64,000 bases of DNA, taken from the NCBI GenBank assembly GCA_021776095.1, contig JAJFGO010000015.1:1-64000 (forward strand). The letters are read 5' to 3'. Below, piece after piece: positions 8,378 to 18,282 of this stretch. How positions within the stretch are numbered: position 1 is the stretch's first letter; each line of letters starts with the position of its first letter. Below the pieces are notes generated by a model. That model saw nothing but the letters and a program-made list of their open reading frames with translations, ran no database searches and had not been told where the DNA came from. The stretch is from Kiloniellaceae bacterium (lineage in GTDB: Bacteria > Pseudomonadota > Alphaproteobacteria > Kiloniellales > J153). The translations under genes were made by a program, and so were the position numbers.

Positions 8378-8914
8378 TCACACGCGCAGATTTTGCAACC
8401 AGGTCACGCTGTCGCGGGTTTGTTTTATGTCGTGATCCAGCCAGCCGCTCAGGTGGCCGTCCGCTTCGCTATAATGGGCCCTTAGCTCGGTCAAGCGCAC
8501 CAGCTGGCGTTCGAACATCTCGGCGATCATTTCGGTTTGCAGCGCGCGGTCCTCGGCCTCAAGCAGGTGCAGGAAACGTATCTTCAGGGTGATAATCAGC
8601 TTGTTGATATCGCTGATGCCCGGACGGACATTGGATTTCAACAGGTGGTCCAATTCCGCCCGCCCGGCCGGGGTTATGCTTAAACTTTCCTGCTCATCCC
8701 CGGCGCCCTCGTTCCCGGCCGCCGCGACCAGGCCTTCGACCTTGAGTAACTCGATCGGGGAAGCCACCAAGTCGAGCGACGGGCCAACCACATGGGTGGT
8801 GAAATGACGCACCTCCGCCGCCAAGGCCGCGTAGGTCATAACGCGGGTATCGAGCAATCCCAGGGCAAGCAGCCGGACGGCTTCTCTGGGCACCAGGGTA
8901 TTGTCTCGATACAT
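8378..8914 (-). CDS. PadR/MarR-like winged-helix regulator, copy A
   Basis: 178-residue protein with an N-terminal winged-helix-like part (VRLLALGLLDTRVMTYAALAAEVRHF ... SPIELLKVEGLVAA ... LSITPAGRAELDHLL, about 10-90) and a C-terminal helical half (IITLKIRFLHLLEAEDR ... WLDHDIKQTRDSVTWLQNL) resembling the dimerisation region of PadR-type (Vir-like) regulators. No ligand residues are recognised. It sits directly downstream of hemA on the same strand in both blocks, so it may act on hemA or the convergent peroxiredoxin unit; this is inference from position only. Confidence 0.65.
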   Translation of the reverse strand: MYRDNTLVPREAVRLLALGLLDTRVMTYAALAAEVRHFTTHVVGPSLDLVASPIELLKVEGLVAAAGNEGAGDEQESLSITPAGRAELDHLLKSNVRPGISDINKLIITLKIRFLHLLEAEDRALQTEMIAEMFERQLVRLTELRAHYSEADGHLSGWLDHDIKQTRDSVTWLQNLRV

Positions 8915-8981
8915 GCCGCCAATCCTAGACTTCAGACGTTAACGGGCCGTATCTGGAATGTAGGCTTGCCGGGGCGGGAAC

Positions 8982-10193
8982 TCAAGCCGCGCGCTTGAGT
9001 TGCAATTCGGCCCAAATATCGCTCAAGGCCGCGACCAGGGTTTCGAGCTGCGCCCCGGTGTGAACTGGCGAGGGCGTGATACGCAGGCGCTCGGTGCCGC
9101 GCGGGACTGTCGGATAGTTGATCGGCTGCACATAAATGCTATGGCGGTCGAGCAGGATATCCGTGACTTGACGGCACAGGACCGCATCGCCGACCAGAAC
9201 CGGAACGATATGACTCTCGGAGGGCATGACCGGCAGGCCGGCATCGAGCAGGCACCGCTTGGTCTCCGCCGCGCGCGCCTGGTGCTGTTCGCGCTCCACG
9301 GTGCTTTGCTTCAGGTGGCGCACGCTGGCGACGGCGCCGGCGGCCAGGGCCGGGGCCAGGGCGGTGGTGAAGATGAAGCCGGCGGCGAAGCTGCGCACGA
9401 AATCGGTCAAGGCCGCCGAGGCCGCGATGTAGCCGCCCATAACGCCAAAAGCCTTGCCCAGGGTGCCCTCGATCACGTTCAGGCGGTGGGCGACGCCGTC
9501 GCGCTCGGCGATGCCGCCGCCGCGTTGGCCGTACAGGCCCACGGCGTGAACCTCGTCCAGATAGGTCAGGGCGCCGTAACGCTCCGCCACATCGCAAATC
9601 TCGGCGATGGGGGCGACGTCGCCGTCCATGGAATAGACCGATTCGAAGGCGACGATCTTGGGCCGCGCCGGATCGATCCCGGATAGATGCCGCGCCAGGT
9701 CTTCCGGGTCGCTGTGCTTGAAGATGATTTTCTCAGCCCGGCTGTGGCGTATGCCTTCTATCATGGAGGCGTGATTCATTTCGTCCGACAGAACCACGCA
9801 ACCGGTCAGCTTGGACGCCAAGGTCGCCAGGGAGGCCATGTTGGAGACATAGCCCGAGGTGAAGATGAGCGCCGATTCCTTACCGTGCAGATCGGCGAGC
9901 TCACGCTCCAGCAAAACATGATGATGGTTGGTGCCGGAAATGTTGCGGGTGCCGCCGGCGCCGGCGCCGCAATGATCCAGGGCCGCGTGCATGGCCGCCA
10001 GCACCTCCGGGTGCTGGCCCATGCCTAGATAGTCGTTGCCGCACCAAACGGTAACCTCGCCGGTTCCGTTCCCCCGGTAATGGGTCGCGCGCGGAAAGGC
10101 GCCCGCCTGGCGCTCCAATTCCGCGAAGATGCGGTAGTTGCCTTCGTTTTTCAGGCCCTGAAGGGCGGTGGAAAAGAAACGGTCATAATCCAT
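8982..10193 (-). CDS. hemA: 5-aminolevulinate synthase, copy A
   Basis: 403-residue PLP enzyme condensing glycine and succinyl-CoA to 5-aminolevulinate, first step of C4-pathway haem/tetrapyrrole synthesis and typical of alphaproteobacteria. Visible are [25 protein letters not shown], the [12 protein letters not shown] cofactor region and [14 protein letters not shown] with the PLP lysine (around residue 245). Start chosen at the ATG of MDYDRFF (10193), same as copy B, not the upstream ATG at 10214. An FNR-type palindrome lies 70 nt upstream, in line with oxygen control of haem synthesis in relatives. Confidence 0.95.
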   Translation of the reverse strand: MDYDRFFSTALQGLKNEGNYRIFAELERQAGAFPRATHYRGNGTGEVTVWCGNDYLGMGQHPEVLAAMHAALDHCGAGAGGTRNISGTNHHHVLLERELADLHGKESALIFTSGYVSNMASLATLASKLTGCVVLSDEMNHASMIEGIRHSRAEKIIFKHSDPEDLARHLSGIDPARPKIVAFESVYSMDGDVAPIAEICDVAERYGALTYLDEVHAVGLYGQRGGGIAERDGVAHRLNVIEGTLGKAFGVMGGYIAASAALTDFVRSFAAGFIFTTALAPALAAGAVASVRHLKQSTVEREQHQARAAETKRCLLDAGLPVMPSESHIVPVLVGDAVLCRQVTDILLDRHSIYVQPINYPTVPRGTERLRITPSPVHTGAQLETLVAALSDIWAELQLKRAA

Positions 10194-10263
10194 GGCGATG
10201 CCCGATGGTAGCAATTCGAGATTAACAAGTACATGAGGCTAACAAGTGTGGCCGGGCCTCGAT

Positions 10264-10277
10264 TTGATGTATATCAG
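10264..10277 (-). promoter_or_regulatory. FNR/FixK-type box upstream of hemA (A)
   Basis: Read on the minus strand, CTGATATACATCAA (plus strand TTGATGTATATCAG) matches TTGAT-N4-ATCAA with one mismatch. It lies exactly 70 nt before the hemA ATG. The second hemA has the same arrangement at 59653, also 70 nt away with different spacer bases, so the half sites are what is conserved. Confidence 0.68.
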
Positions 10278-10282
10278 GTTAT

Positions 10283-11674
10283 TCAGGCCGCCGGCGCCAA
10301 GCCCTCGGCTTTAACCCAGGCTTCCGTTTCCTCAAGCGCTTTACCGAAACGCGATAGCATTTCGCCGATTTGATCCTCGCTGATGATCAAGGGCGGGCAG
10401 AAGGCGACCGAATCCATCAGCGCCCGAACGATCAATCCGTGGTCTTGGGCACGATCGGCCAGGTACGCGCCGACCTTGGCCGCCGGATCGAAAGGTGTTT
10501 TCGCGGCCTTGTCGGCAACCAATTCCACGGCCGCCACCAAGCCGACGCCGCGGACCTCCCCGACCAGGGAAGACTCGGCGAAACGGCGCAGGCCCTTCTG
10601 CAAGACCGGGCCAACGGCGCGAACATGCTCGATGAGATTCCGCTCCTCGTAAATCTTCAGGGTCTCCAAGGCCACCGCGGCCGAGACCGGATGGCCGCTA
10701 TAGGTGTAGCCATGGCCGAAGGTGCCGATCTTGGCGCTATTGTCGGCCAAGCCCTGATAGACCTTGTCGGAGATCATGACGGCGGAGATCGGCAGGTAGG
10801 CGGAACTCAAGGCCTTGGCCACCGACATGATGTCGGGTTTAATCCCGAAGGTCTCGCAGCCGAACATGTTGCCGGTGCGCCCGAAGCCGCAGATTACCTC
10901 GTCGGCGATCAGCAGGATGTCGTACTTCTTGATCACCGCCTGGATTTTTTCCCAGTAGGTTTTCGGTGGGACGATCACGCCGCCGGCGCCCATGACCGGC
11001 TCGCCGATGAAGGCGGCGATCGTATCTGGGCCTTCGTCCTGGATCATCTTGTCCAGCTCCGCCGCCATGCGGGTGGCGAAGTCTTCCTCGCTCTCGCCTT
11101 CTTCGCCAAAGCGGTAGTAGTGGGGGCAGGGGGCGTGCAGGATATTTGCGATCGGCAAGTCGAAATCGCGATGATTGGCGGGCAGGCCGGTCATGCTGGC
11201 GCTGGCCACGGTGACGCCGTGGTAGCCCTTGATCCGGGAGATGATCTTCTTCTTTTCCGGGCGGCCGAGTGCGTTATTGTAATACCAAACCATCTTGACG
11301 ATGGAATCGTTCGCCTCGGAACCGGAGTTGGCGAAAAAGACCTTCGACATGGGGACCGGCGCGATCTCCAACAGGCGCTCGGCCAGATCGACCGCCGGCA
11401 GATCCGATTTTTGCGCGAAGGTGTGGTAGTATGGCAGCTTGCGCATCTGATCCGCCGCCGCCTGGACCAGGCGTTCCTCGCCGAAACCAAGCGAAGCGCA
11501 CCACAGGCCGGCCAAGCCTTCGATATATTCCTTGCCCGCGGTGTCGGTGACGTAAATGCCCTTGCCGCCGGTAATGATAAGCGGCCCTTCCTTTTCCAGC
11601 TTGCGGGCATCGGTATAGCTATGAAGGTGGCTTGCGATATCGCGCGCTTCGGGTGAGTTGGGTCTAACGCTCAT
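10283..11674 (-). CDS. Class III (omega-amino acid type) aminotransferase, copy A
   Basis: 463-residue PLP-dependent aminotransferase of the class III / omega-transaminase family, transferring amino groups from an amine or omega-amino acid to a keto acid (often pyruvate). Motifs: FFANSGSEANDSIVKMVWYYN, KGYHGVTVAS, LLIADEVICGFGRTG with the PLP aspartate, and SVAKALSSAYLPISAV with the PLP lysine. ATG 11674 (MSVRPNSPEARD) is preferred over the longer ORF start because it matches copy B exactly. Divergent from the Usp gene. Substrate not determinable; putrescine- or taurine-type donors are possible. Confidence 0.88.
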   Translation of the reverse strand: MSVRPNSPEARDIASHLHSYTDARKLEKEGPLIITGGKGIYVTDTAGKEYIEGLAGLWCASLGFGEERLVQAAADQMRKLPYYHTFAQKSDLPAVDLAERLLEIAPVPMSKVFFANSGSEANDSIVKMVWYYNNALGRPEKKKIISRIKGYHGVTVASASMTGLPANHRDFDLPIANILHAPCPHYYRFGEEGESEEDFATRMAAELDKMIQDEGPDTIAAFIGEPVMGAGGVIVPPKTYWEKIQAVIKKYDILLIADEVICGFGRTGNMFGCETFGIKPDIMSVAKALSSAYLPISAVMISDKVYQGLADNSAKIGTFGHGYTYSGHPVSAAVALETLKIYEERNLIEHVRAVGPVLQKGLRRFAESSLVGEVRGVGLVAAVELVADKAAKTPFDPAAKVGAYLADRAQDHGLIVRALMDSVAFCPPLIISEDQIGEMLSRFGKALEETEAWVKAEGLAPAA

Positions 11675-11774
11675 GGCCTGGCTCCAGTTTCGAACAAGGG
11701 TTGTCTGGCTCTCTCCGCGCGAAGATATCACTACTGGGCAGGGGCGGGCAAAGCCGTTTCCCCTGGGCGGCATC

Positions 11775-11788
11775 TTGACCCAAGTCAA
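11775..11788 (+). promoter_or_regulatory. FNR/FixK-type box upstream of Usp A2
   Basis: TTGACCCAAGTCAA, a good TTGAC-N4-GTCAA palindrome, 61 nt before the Usp ATG at 11850 and 100 nt from the divergent aminotransferase start. Copy B has TTGACCCAGGTCAA in the same divergent region (61229). Confidence 0.75.
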
Positions 11789-11849
11789 TGCCATACGGAC
11801 GCTGGGGTGGCATACTCGCCGGACAATTCGCGGTAATGGAGATATCGGC

Positions 11850-12677
11850 ATGCCTTACAAGAATCTCTTGGTTCAGCTTGACGACCGTAAGTCCTGCACG
11901 GGCCGGGTTACCGCCGCCATCGGCTTGGCCCAGGCCCATTCGGCGCATCTGACAGGCCTTTACGTCGCCGCCGATATAACCATCCCTGGCGGTCTGGTCG
12001 GCGAGGTAACGCCCGAATTCGTGCATATGCTGAAAGAGCGGCGCCAGGATGCCATGGACGGCGCCAAGCAGGGTTTCGACGACATGGTTAGCAAGGGCGG
12101 CTTGAGCGCCGATTGCCGTACCGCCCATGGCTTAGCCGGGCGGATTTCCAGTATCGTCGCCCGGCACGCCCGCTATGCCGATATTGTCCTGCTGGGGCAG
12201 CCGGAAGACGATGGGCACGAGACCGGCGATGTCGAGGACGTGATCATGGCCTCCGGCCGGCCGGCCCTGGTCGTGCCCTATATCGGGGCCCATGAGACCA
12301 TCGGACGCCGCCCCATGATCGCCTGGGATGGCGGGCGCGAAGCGGCGCGCGCGGTCAACGATGCCTTGCCGATGCTGGAAAAGGCCGAAAAGGTCAGGGT
12401 CATCGTCGTTAACCCGGATAGCGGCGATCACGGCCCGGAACCGGGCGCCGACATCGCCTTGCACCTGGCGCGCCATGGTTTGAAGGTGGAGATTCAGCAT
12501 CTCGAAGTCCACGATATGAGCGTCGCCGACTCGATCCTTTCGAGCCTGGCCGACCACGATATCGACCTTCTGGTCATGGGCGCCTACGGCCACTCACGGG
12601 TACGCGAATGGATTCTGGGCGGAACCACGCGGCAGATCTTCGCCCAAATGACCGTGCCGGTGCTTATGTCCCATTGA
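11850..12677 (+). CDS. Tandem-domain universal stress protein, copy A2
   Basis: 275 residues, two Usp-like domains. The first opens with MPYKNLLVQLDDRKSC; the second contains IAWDGGREAARAVNDALPML and ends with MGAYGHSRVREWILGGTTRQIF, the G-x2-G-x9-G loop. The ORF-track start at 11658 is an artefact: ATG 11850 gives homology to copy B from residue 1. Only distantly similar to Usp A1, so the two are separate paralogues that each occur once per block. The FNR-type box upstream suggests induction at low oxygen. Followed after 62 bp by the M20 gene. Confidence 0.87.
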   Translation: MPYKNLLVQLDDRKSCTGRVTAAIGLAQAHSAHLTGLYVAADITIPGGLVGEVTPEFVHMLKERRQDAMDGAKQGFDDMVSKGGLSADCRTAHGLAGRISSIVARHARYADIVLLGQPEDDGHETGDVEDVIMASGRPALVVPYIGAHETIGRRPMIAWDGGREAARAVNDALPMLEKAEKVRVIVVNPDSGDHGPEPGADIALHLARHGLKVEIQHLEVHDMSVADSILSSLADHDIDLLVMGAYGHSRVREWILGGTTRQIFAQMTVPVLMSH

Positions 12678-12739
12678 CGGCTGGCGCCGCCGCGCTAGGC
12701 TAACCCACGTTCAACGGAAAAACGCGGGAGGCCCGGCAC

Positions 12740-13924
12740 ATGCCCATAATCAATCGTATCGCGGAATTTCACGACGAAATGACCGCTTGGCGGCGGGATA
12801 TCCACGCCCACCCGGAAACTGCCTTCGAAGAACACCGCACTTCGGATTTCGTCGCCGAAAAGCTGGCCGAGTGGGGGATCGAGGTCCACCGGGGCCTGGC
12901 CACGACAGGCGTGGTCGGGGTTTTGGACGGTAAAGGCGGCGGTAACGGCCGCGCCATCGGCCTGCGCGCCGATCTGGACGCCCTGCATATCCACGAGTTG
13001 AACGACTTCGATCACCGCTCGCGCAACGACGGCAAGATGCACGCCTGCGGCCACGACGGTCATACGACCATGTTGCTGGGCGCGGCGAAGTACCTGGCGG
13101 AAACGCGCAACTTTTCGGGCCGGGTGTGTTTTATTTTTCAGCCCGCCGAAGAAAATGAAGGCGGCGGCCGGGTCATGGTCGAGGACGGCTTGTTCGAGAA
13201 GTTCCCGGTCCAAACGGTTTACGGCCTGCACAACATACCTGGAAGCCCGGTCGGCAAGATCGGCATGCGCGCCGGGCCGGCCATGGCGTCCTTCGATATT
13301 TTCGAGATCACGGTCACCGGCAAGGGCAGCCACGCCGCCATGCCGCAACAAGGCCACGATCCCGTGGTGGCGGCCTCCCAGATCGTTACCGCCATGCAAT
13401 CCATCGTCAGCCGCCGGGTCGATCCCATGGAGGCTCTGGTGGTCAGCGTGACCCAGTTCCACGCCGGCGATACCTGGAACGTGATCCCGAACCAGGCGGT
13501 GTTGCGCGGCACGGTGCGCTGCTTCAAGCCCGAAATACGCGATTTCGCCGAGTCCGAGATCAGGCATATCGCCGAATCGATATGCGGCGCCTATCGCGCG
13601 ACCCTGGAATACCGCTACGAGCGCCGCTATCCGGCGGTGGTCAATACCGAGCGCGAAACCGGGATCGCCGCGTCCATCGCCGCGCAGATCGTCGGCGAGG
13701 AAAACGTGCGGACCGACGAACCGGCGCTCATGGGCTCCGAGGATTTCGCTTACATGCTGCAGGAAAAGCCGGGTTGCTATATCTGGCTTGGTAACGGCAC
13801 CGAAGGCGGCCCCGGCGGTTGTTCGGTCCACAACCCGCTCTACGATTTCAACGACGACATCTCGGTCCTGGGCGCCAGCTATTGGGCCAAACTGGTCGAA
13901 ACCACCATGCCAAGGGCGGGCTAA
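12740..13924 (+). CDS. M20-family amidohydrolase (hippurate hydrolase-like), copy A
   Basis: 394-residue metal-dependent aminoacylase/carboxypeptidase-type enzyme cleaving N-acyl amino acids or related amides. Metal and catalytic motifs: RRDIHAHPETAFEE, LRADLDALHI, MHACGHDGHTTMLLG, FQPAEENEGGG and the HNIPG stretch; a lid/dimerisation domain lies at about 185-295; the C-terminal metal motif is MGSEDFAYMLQ. Homology with block B ends at this gene's stop codon. Very close to copy B (62321-63505), the most similar pair by eye. Exact substrate unknown. Confidence 0.9.
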   Translation: MPIINRIAEFHDEMTAWRRDIHAHPETAFEEHRTSDFVAEKLAEWGIEVHRGLATTGVVGVLDGKGGGNGRAIGLRADLDALHIHELNDFDHRSRNDGKMHACGHDGHTTMLLGAAKYLAETRNFSGRVCFIFQPAEENEGGGRVMVEDGLFEKFPVQTVYGLHNIPGSPVGKIGMRAGPAMASFDIFEITVTGKGSHAAMPQQGHDPVVAASQIVTAMQSIVSRRVDPMEALVVSVTQFHAGDTWNVIPNQAVLRGTVRCFKPEIRDFAESEIRHIAESICGAYRATLEYRYERRYPAVVNTERETGIAASIAAQIVGEENVRTDEPALMGSEDFAYMLQEKPGCYIWLGNGTEGGPGGCSVHNPLYDFNDDISVLGASYWAKLVETTMPRAG

Positions 13925-13994
13925 GCCGGGCGGCGGTATGCCGTCATACCAGAGTCTTCATAGATTACGGCGCGGGTTCAATTGGAAGTGAATT

Positions 13995-15149
13995 ATGGAG
14001 CCTATCTGGCAAGGTAACAGATCGCGGCGGGTAGTCCGGAGCGCGGCTGCTGGATTTCTCTTGGCCGCCCTGGCTTTGTCCGGCTGTTCCGAGGAGGAGA
14101 CGAAACAAGGCAACAGGCAGGGTCCGGCGCCGAGCGTCGTGGTCTCTCCGGTAACCGAAAGAGAAGTCTCCGGCCGTTTGGAATATGTCGGGCGCGTGCT
14201 GGCCACCAGCCACGTTAATATATTCGCGCGCGTGAAAGGCTTCCTGACCGCGCGTCTATTCGAGGAAGGCGGACAGGTCGCCGCCGGCAGCCTTCTCTTC
14301 AAGATCGACCCTGCTGAATTCGAGACCGAAGTCGCGGCCGCGGCGGCCGATGTCAAGCGCGCGAAGGCCAGTTACGACCTCGCGATGAAGGAATTAGCGC
14401 GGGCACGCAAGTTATCCAAACGCGGAAACATCAGCGAATCAACGCTCGACCAACGGGCCGCCGAGGCGGCGCGCAACGCGGCGGATATAGACGCGGCCCA
14501 GGCCAACTTGACCCGCGCCAAGTTGGATCTCGGATATACACAAGTTACCTCGCCAATCGCGGGGCGCATAGGGCGCGCCTCAATCGATGAGGGCAATCTG
14601 GTCGGACCGGATAGCGGGGCCTTGGCAAGCATCGTCGCCTTGGATCCGATCTACGTGACCTTTGCCGTGAGCGAGCGCGAACTCATTGATTATCGGCAGG
14701 CGAGCGAGCGCGGCGAGGCGCGGATTTACGTGCCCAGTCTACGGCTGCCAAATGGCACGGATTTTGGCCATCAGGGCGAGATCAATTTTGTCGATAACAA
14801 GGTCGATCCTTCGACAGGGACAATTCAGATACGCGCCCTGTTTCCCAATCCCGACGCCTTGCTTTTGCCGGGTGTGTTCGTGACCGTGAACCTGCGTACC
14901 GAAACCACGCGGCGCAAGGTGGTTATTCCCCAGGTCGCGGTTCAGGAGAACCAGACCGGACGCTTTGTTCTGGTGGTTGACCGGGACGACACCGTGGCGC
15001 TTCGTCCCGTGAAAATGGGCCAGCGAACGGGACGGGAATGGATCGTCGAAGACGGACTCGAACCTGGCGAGACGATCATAATCGAGGGCATACAAAAAGC
15101 CCGCCCCGGCGCCAAGGTAAACCCGGTCGCAAGCGCCGGTTCGTCTTAG
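13995..15149 (+). CDS. RND efflux periplasmic adaptor lipoprotein (AcrA/MexA-like)
   Basis: 384-residue membrane fusion protein linking an RND pump to an outer-membrane channel. A lipoprotein signal ([11 protein letters not shown], Cys about residue 31) anchors it. Then come a barrel-sandwich half ([20 protein letters not shown]), an alpha-hairpin (about 110-175, [19 protein letters not shown]...[18 protein letters not shown]) and beta-barrel/proximal parts ([57 protein letters not shown]). Followed after 4 bp by the RND gene. No outer-membrane factor gene is seen nearby, so it presumably borrows a TolC-type channel from elsewhere. Confidence 0.93.
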   Translation: MEPIWQGNRSRRVVRSAAAGFLLAALALSGCSEEETKQGNRQGPAPSVVVSPVTEREVSGRLEYVGRVLATSHVNIFARVKGFLTARLFEEGGQVAAGSLLFKIDPAEFETEVAAAAADVKRAKASYDLAMKELARARKLSKRGNISESTLDQRAAEAARNAADIDAAQANLTRAKLDLGYTQVTSPIAGRIGRASIDEGNLVGPDSGALASIVALDPIYVTFAVSERELIDYRQASERGEARIYVPSLRLPNGTDFGHQGEINFVDNKVDPSTGTIQIRALFPNPDALLLPGVFVTVNLRTETTRRKVVIPQVAVQENQTGRFVLVVDRDDTVALRPVKMGQRTGREWIVEDGLEPGETIIIEGIQKARPGAKVNPVASAGSS

Positions 15150-15153
15150 TCCG

Positions 15154-18100
15154 ATGTTCAGCGCCTTTTTCATCGACCGGCCGAAGTTCGCCTTCGTGAT
15201 CGCGATACTCATGGTTCTCGCCGGTGCCCTTGCCTTGACGCAAATGCCGGTCGCCGAGTTCCCGGAGGTGACGCCGCCCCAGATCAAGGTCTCCGCCACC
15301 TATCCCGGCGCCAGCGCGGAAGTCGTCGAGCAGTCGGTGGCCACGGCGATCGAGGCGGAAGTCAACGGTATCGAAGACATGATTTATATGTCTTCCAAAA
15401 GCGGGAACGACGGCAGTTACAACCTGACCGTTACCTTCGAAGTTGGTAGCGATGCCGACTTTGCTCAGGTGAACGTCAACAACCGGGTTCAGATCGCGAC
15501 CCCGAAATTGCCCGAAGAGGTGCGGCGTCAGGGTGTGAAGGTGCAGAAGCAGTCGACCTCCATGCTTCTCGTCGCCAGCCTGTTTTCGCCCGAGGAGACT
15601 TACGACGCGGTCTTCCTCTCGAACTATGCGAGCATCAATTTGCGCGATGCCTTGGCGCGCACCCCCGGGGTGGGCGGTGTCGATATTCTGGGCGCCAGGG
15701 ACTACGGCATGCGCATATGGCTGCAGCCGGAGCGCATGAGCGCCCTGTCCTTGACCACCGGCGATATCATCGCCGCGATCCAGGAGCAGAACCTGCAGGT
15801 TTCCGCGGGCGCGGTCGGGCAGCCGCCGGCGCCGAGCGATCAACGGTTTCAATACACCATCCAGGCCAAGGGGCGCCTGAGTAACGCCGGCGAGTTCGAG
15901 CAGATCGTCGTCAGGGCCAAAGAGGACGGATCGATCGTTACCCTGGCGGATGTGGCCAGGATCGAACTGGGCGCGCAATCCTATTCCTGGCTTGGCAAGC
16001 GCAACCGGAAACCGGCGGCCCTGTTGGCGGTCTACCAACTGCCCGATGCTAATGCGCTTGAGGTCGCAACCGCCGTCAAGGCGGAGATGGCGCGCTTGGC
16101 GGAACGTTATCCCGACGACCTCGCCCATGACATCACCTACGACACGACGCTGTTTGTGCAGACCGCCATGGTGGAGGTTCTCACGACCCTCGTTGTGGCG
16201 GTGGTCTTGGTCATTCTCGTGGTTTTCGTATTCTTGCAGGATTGGCGCGCGACCCTGGTGCCAGCCATCGCGATTCCGGTTTCGCTGATCGGCACTTTCG
16301 CGGTTCTTTTCGCGGTTGGTTACGGCCTCAACACGGTCAGCCTCTTCGCGCTTATCTTGGCGATCGGCGTGGTCGTCGACGATGCCATCGTGGTGGTCGA
16401 GAACACCCAACGCCTCATGGGCGAAGGCAAGTCCGCCCGCGACGCGACGCGCCTGTCCATGCGGCAGGTGACGGGCCCGGTGGTCGCGACCACGCTTGTG
16501 CTCTTGGCCGTGTTCATACCCGTCGGCTTGACGCCCGGCCTTACCGGCCAGTTGTACCGGCAATTCGCGGTGACGATTTCGGTTGCCGTCTCCCTGTCCT
16601 CCATCAACGCCTTGACCTTGAGCCCGGCGCTTTGCGCTATGCTTCTGAAGCCACCGCGTGAAGCCGGGCGCGGTGGGCCGTTGGCTCGCTTCGAACGCGC
16701 CTTGGGAGCGACAACAGGCGCTTACACAGCCATCGTTCGGGTTCTAATCCGCCACCTAAAGCCGGTGCTCGCGGCTTTCGTGGGCATGCTGCTGGTGACC
16801 GGCTATTTATTTGAGGCCTTACCCACCGGCTTCGTGCCGTTCGAGGACCGTGGCGCCTTGTTCGTCGATGTGGCGCTGCCCGATGGCGCGGCCCTGAACC
16901 GCACCACGGCGGTCATGAACCGGATCGAAAAAATGGCCGTCGAAATTCCTGGCGTCGAGAGCATCGTCTCCGTCACCGGCTACAGTATTCTCTCCGGCGC
17001 GCAGAGTTCCAACGCCGGCCTGGCGATTTTGGTGCTGGACCCCTGGGACCAACGCGAAGATCCGGCCTTGCAAGTCGGTGCTATCCAGGCGCGATTGCAG
17101 GCGCAACTCTGGGCCATGCCGGAAGCGACCGCCTTTGCCTTCAGCCCGCCGCCGATTCCCGGTTTGGGCAACACCGGCGGGTTCGAATTCATCCTGCAGG
17201 ACCTGGAAGGGCGCACGCCGCGCGATTTGGCCGGCACCATGGGCGGCTTGGTCATCGCCGCCAACGGCGATGAACGCCTGACTCGAGTCTTCAGCACTTA
17301 CCGGGCCGACGCGCCGCAACTTTTCGCCGATGTCGATCGCCGCAAGGCCAAGATTCAAGGGGTCCGGATCGATGATATCTTCGCCACTCTTCAAGCCTTT
17401 ATGGGGTCTTTCTACGTCAACGATTTCAATAAATTCGGCCGCGTCTACCAGGTCATGGTTCAGGCCGAGAGCGACCGTCGCGCGGATCCGGAGGACATCG
17501 GCAGGATATTCGTCCGCAACAAATCGGGTGCGATGATTCCACTTCGCACGCTGATCGATGTCGATCCCATTCTCGGGCCGGAGCGGATCGAGCGCTACAA
17601 CCTGTTTCGCTCGATTAGCATCAACGGCGAAGCCGCGCCCGGAAACAGCTCGGGTCAAGCGATCCAGGCGATGAGCGAACTGGCCCGCGCCAACCTTCCG
17701 GACGGTTACGGTTTCGAGTGGACCGGCATGTCTTACCAGGAGATCAAGGCCGGTGAGATGGGCACCGTCCTCATAGTCCTCTCGATCGTGTTCGTCTATC
17801 TCTTCCTGGTCGCGCAATATGAAAGCTGGACCATACCCTTCGCCATTATCCTGACCGTGCCGGTCGCGGCACTGGGCGCCGTAAGCGGACTGTTGATGGC
17901 CGGATTGCATTTGGATATTTACGCCCAGGTCGGACTGGTCCTCTTGATCGGCTTGGCGAGCAAAAACGCTATTCTGATCGTTGAATTCGCCAAGCAGTTG
18001 CGGGAGGAAGGCAAGTCGATACTAGAAGCTGCGGAACAGGCGGCCCGGCTGCGCTTTCGCGCCGTACTCATGACCGCTTTTTCATTTATTCTGGGCGTCG

Positions 18101-18282
18101 CGCCGCTTGTTATCGCGACCGGGGCGGGCGCGGCCAGCCGGCGCTCGGTGGGTGTCACCGTCTTCGGCGGCATGCTGATCGCCACCCTGCTTGGCACCGT
18201 CCTGATCCCGGTGATGTACGTGATTTTCCAAAAAGCGCGGGAGTGGCGTCAGAGCGCCGGCGCTGCAACGCCCGCGCCCTAA
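15154..18282 (+). CDS. RND multidrug efflux transporter, HAE1 family (AcrB/MexB-like)
   Basis: 1042-residue inner-membrane proton/drug antiporter. N-terminal [20 protein letters not shown], 12 predicted membrane segments with two large periplasmic loops. The proton-relay Asp pair is intact in TM4 ([18 protein letters not shown]) and the TM10 Lys in [22 protein letters not shown]. Typical HAE1 motifs are [25 protein letters not shown] and [20 protein letters not shown]. Forms an operon with the adaptor. Its stop codon overlaps the stop of the convergent ABC-F gene by 4 nt. Drug substrates cannot be predicted. Confidence 0.95.
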   Translation: MFSAFFIDRPKFAFVIAILMVLAGALALTQMPVAEFPEVTPPQIKVSATYPGASAEVVEQSVATAIEAEVNGIEDMIYMSSKSGNDGSYNLTVTFEVGSDADFAQVNVNNRVQIATPKLPEEVRRQGVKVQKQSTSMLLVASLFSPEETYDAVFLSNYASINLRDALARTPGVGGVDILGARDYGMRIWLQPERMSALSLTTGDIIAAIQEQNLQVSAGAVGQPPAPSDQRFQYTIQAKGRLSNAGEFEQIVVRAKEDGSIVTLADVARIELGAQSYSWLGKRNRKPAALLAVYQLPDANALEVATAVKAEMARLAERYPDDLAHDITYDTTLFVQTAMVEVLTTLVVAVVLVILVVFVFLQDWRATLVPAIAIPVSLIGTFAVLFAVGYGLNTVSLFALILAIGVVVDDAIVVVENTQRLMGEGKSARDATRLSMRQVTGPVVATTLVLLAVFIPVGLTPGLTGQLYRQFAVTISVAVSLSSINALTLSPALCAMLLKPPREAGRGGPLARFERALGATTGAYTAIVRVLIRHLKPVLAAFVGMLLVTGYLFEALPTGFVPFEDRGALFVDVALPDGAALNRTTAVMNRIEKMAVEIPGVESIVSVTGYSILSGAQSSNAGLAILVLDPWDQREDPALQVGAIQARLQAQLWAMPEATAFAFSPPPIPGLGNTGGFEFILQDLEGRTPRDLAGTMGGLVIAANGDERLTRVFSTYRADAPQLFADVDRRKAKIQGVRIDDIFATLQAFMGSFYVNDFNKFGRVYQVMVQAESDRRADPEDIGRIFVRNKSGAMIPLRTLIDVDPILGPERIERYNLFRSISINGEAAPGNSSGQAIQAMSELARANLPDGYGFEWTGMSYQEIKAGEMGTVLIVLSIVFVYLFLVAQYESWTIPFAIILTVPVAALGAVSGLLMAGLHLDIYAQVGLVLLIGLASKNAILIVEFAKQLREEGKSILEAAEQAARLRFRAVLMTAFSFILGVAPLVIATGAGAASRRSVGVTVFGGMLIATLLGTVLIPVMYVIFQKAREWRQSAGAATPAP

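Noticed and set aside
10370-11656. 428-aa plus-strand ORF inside the aminotransferase gene
   Set aside because: Antisense shadow of a well-supported enzyme gene in high-GC DNA; low-complexity Gly/Asp/Arg composition and no family motif.
12695-13831. 378-aa minus-strand ORF opposite the M20 gene
   Set aside because: Antisense shadow; the plus strand has intact M20 motifs conserved in copy B. A similar shadow appears at 62291-62938.
15076-16563. 495-aa minus-strand ORF opposite the RND pump
   Set aside because: Antisense of a canonical RND gene, composition His/Asp/Arg-rich, no recognisable domain.
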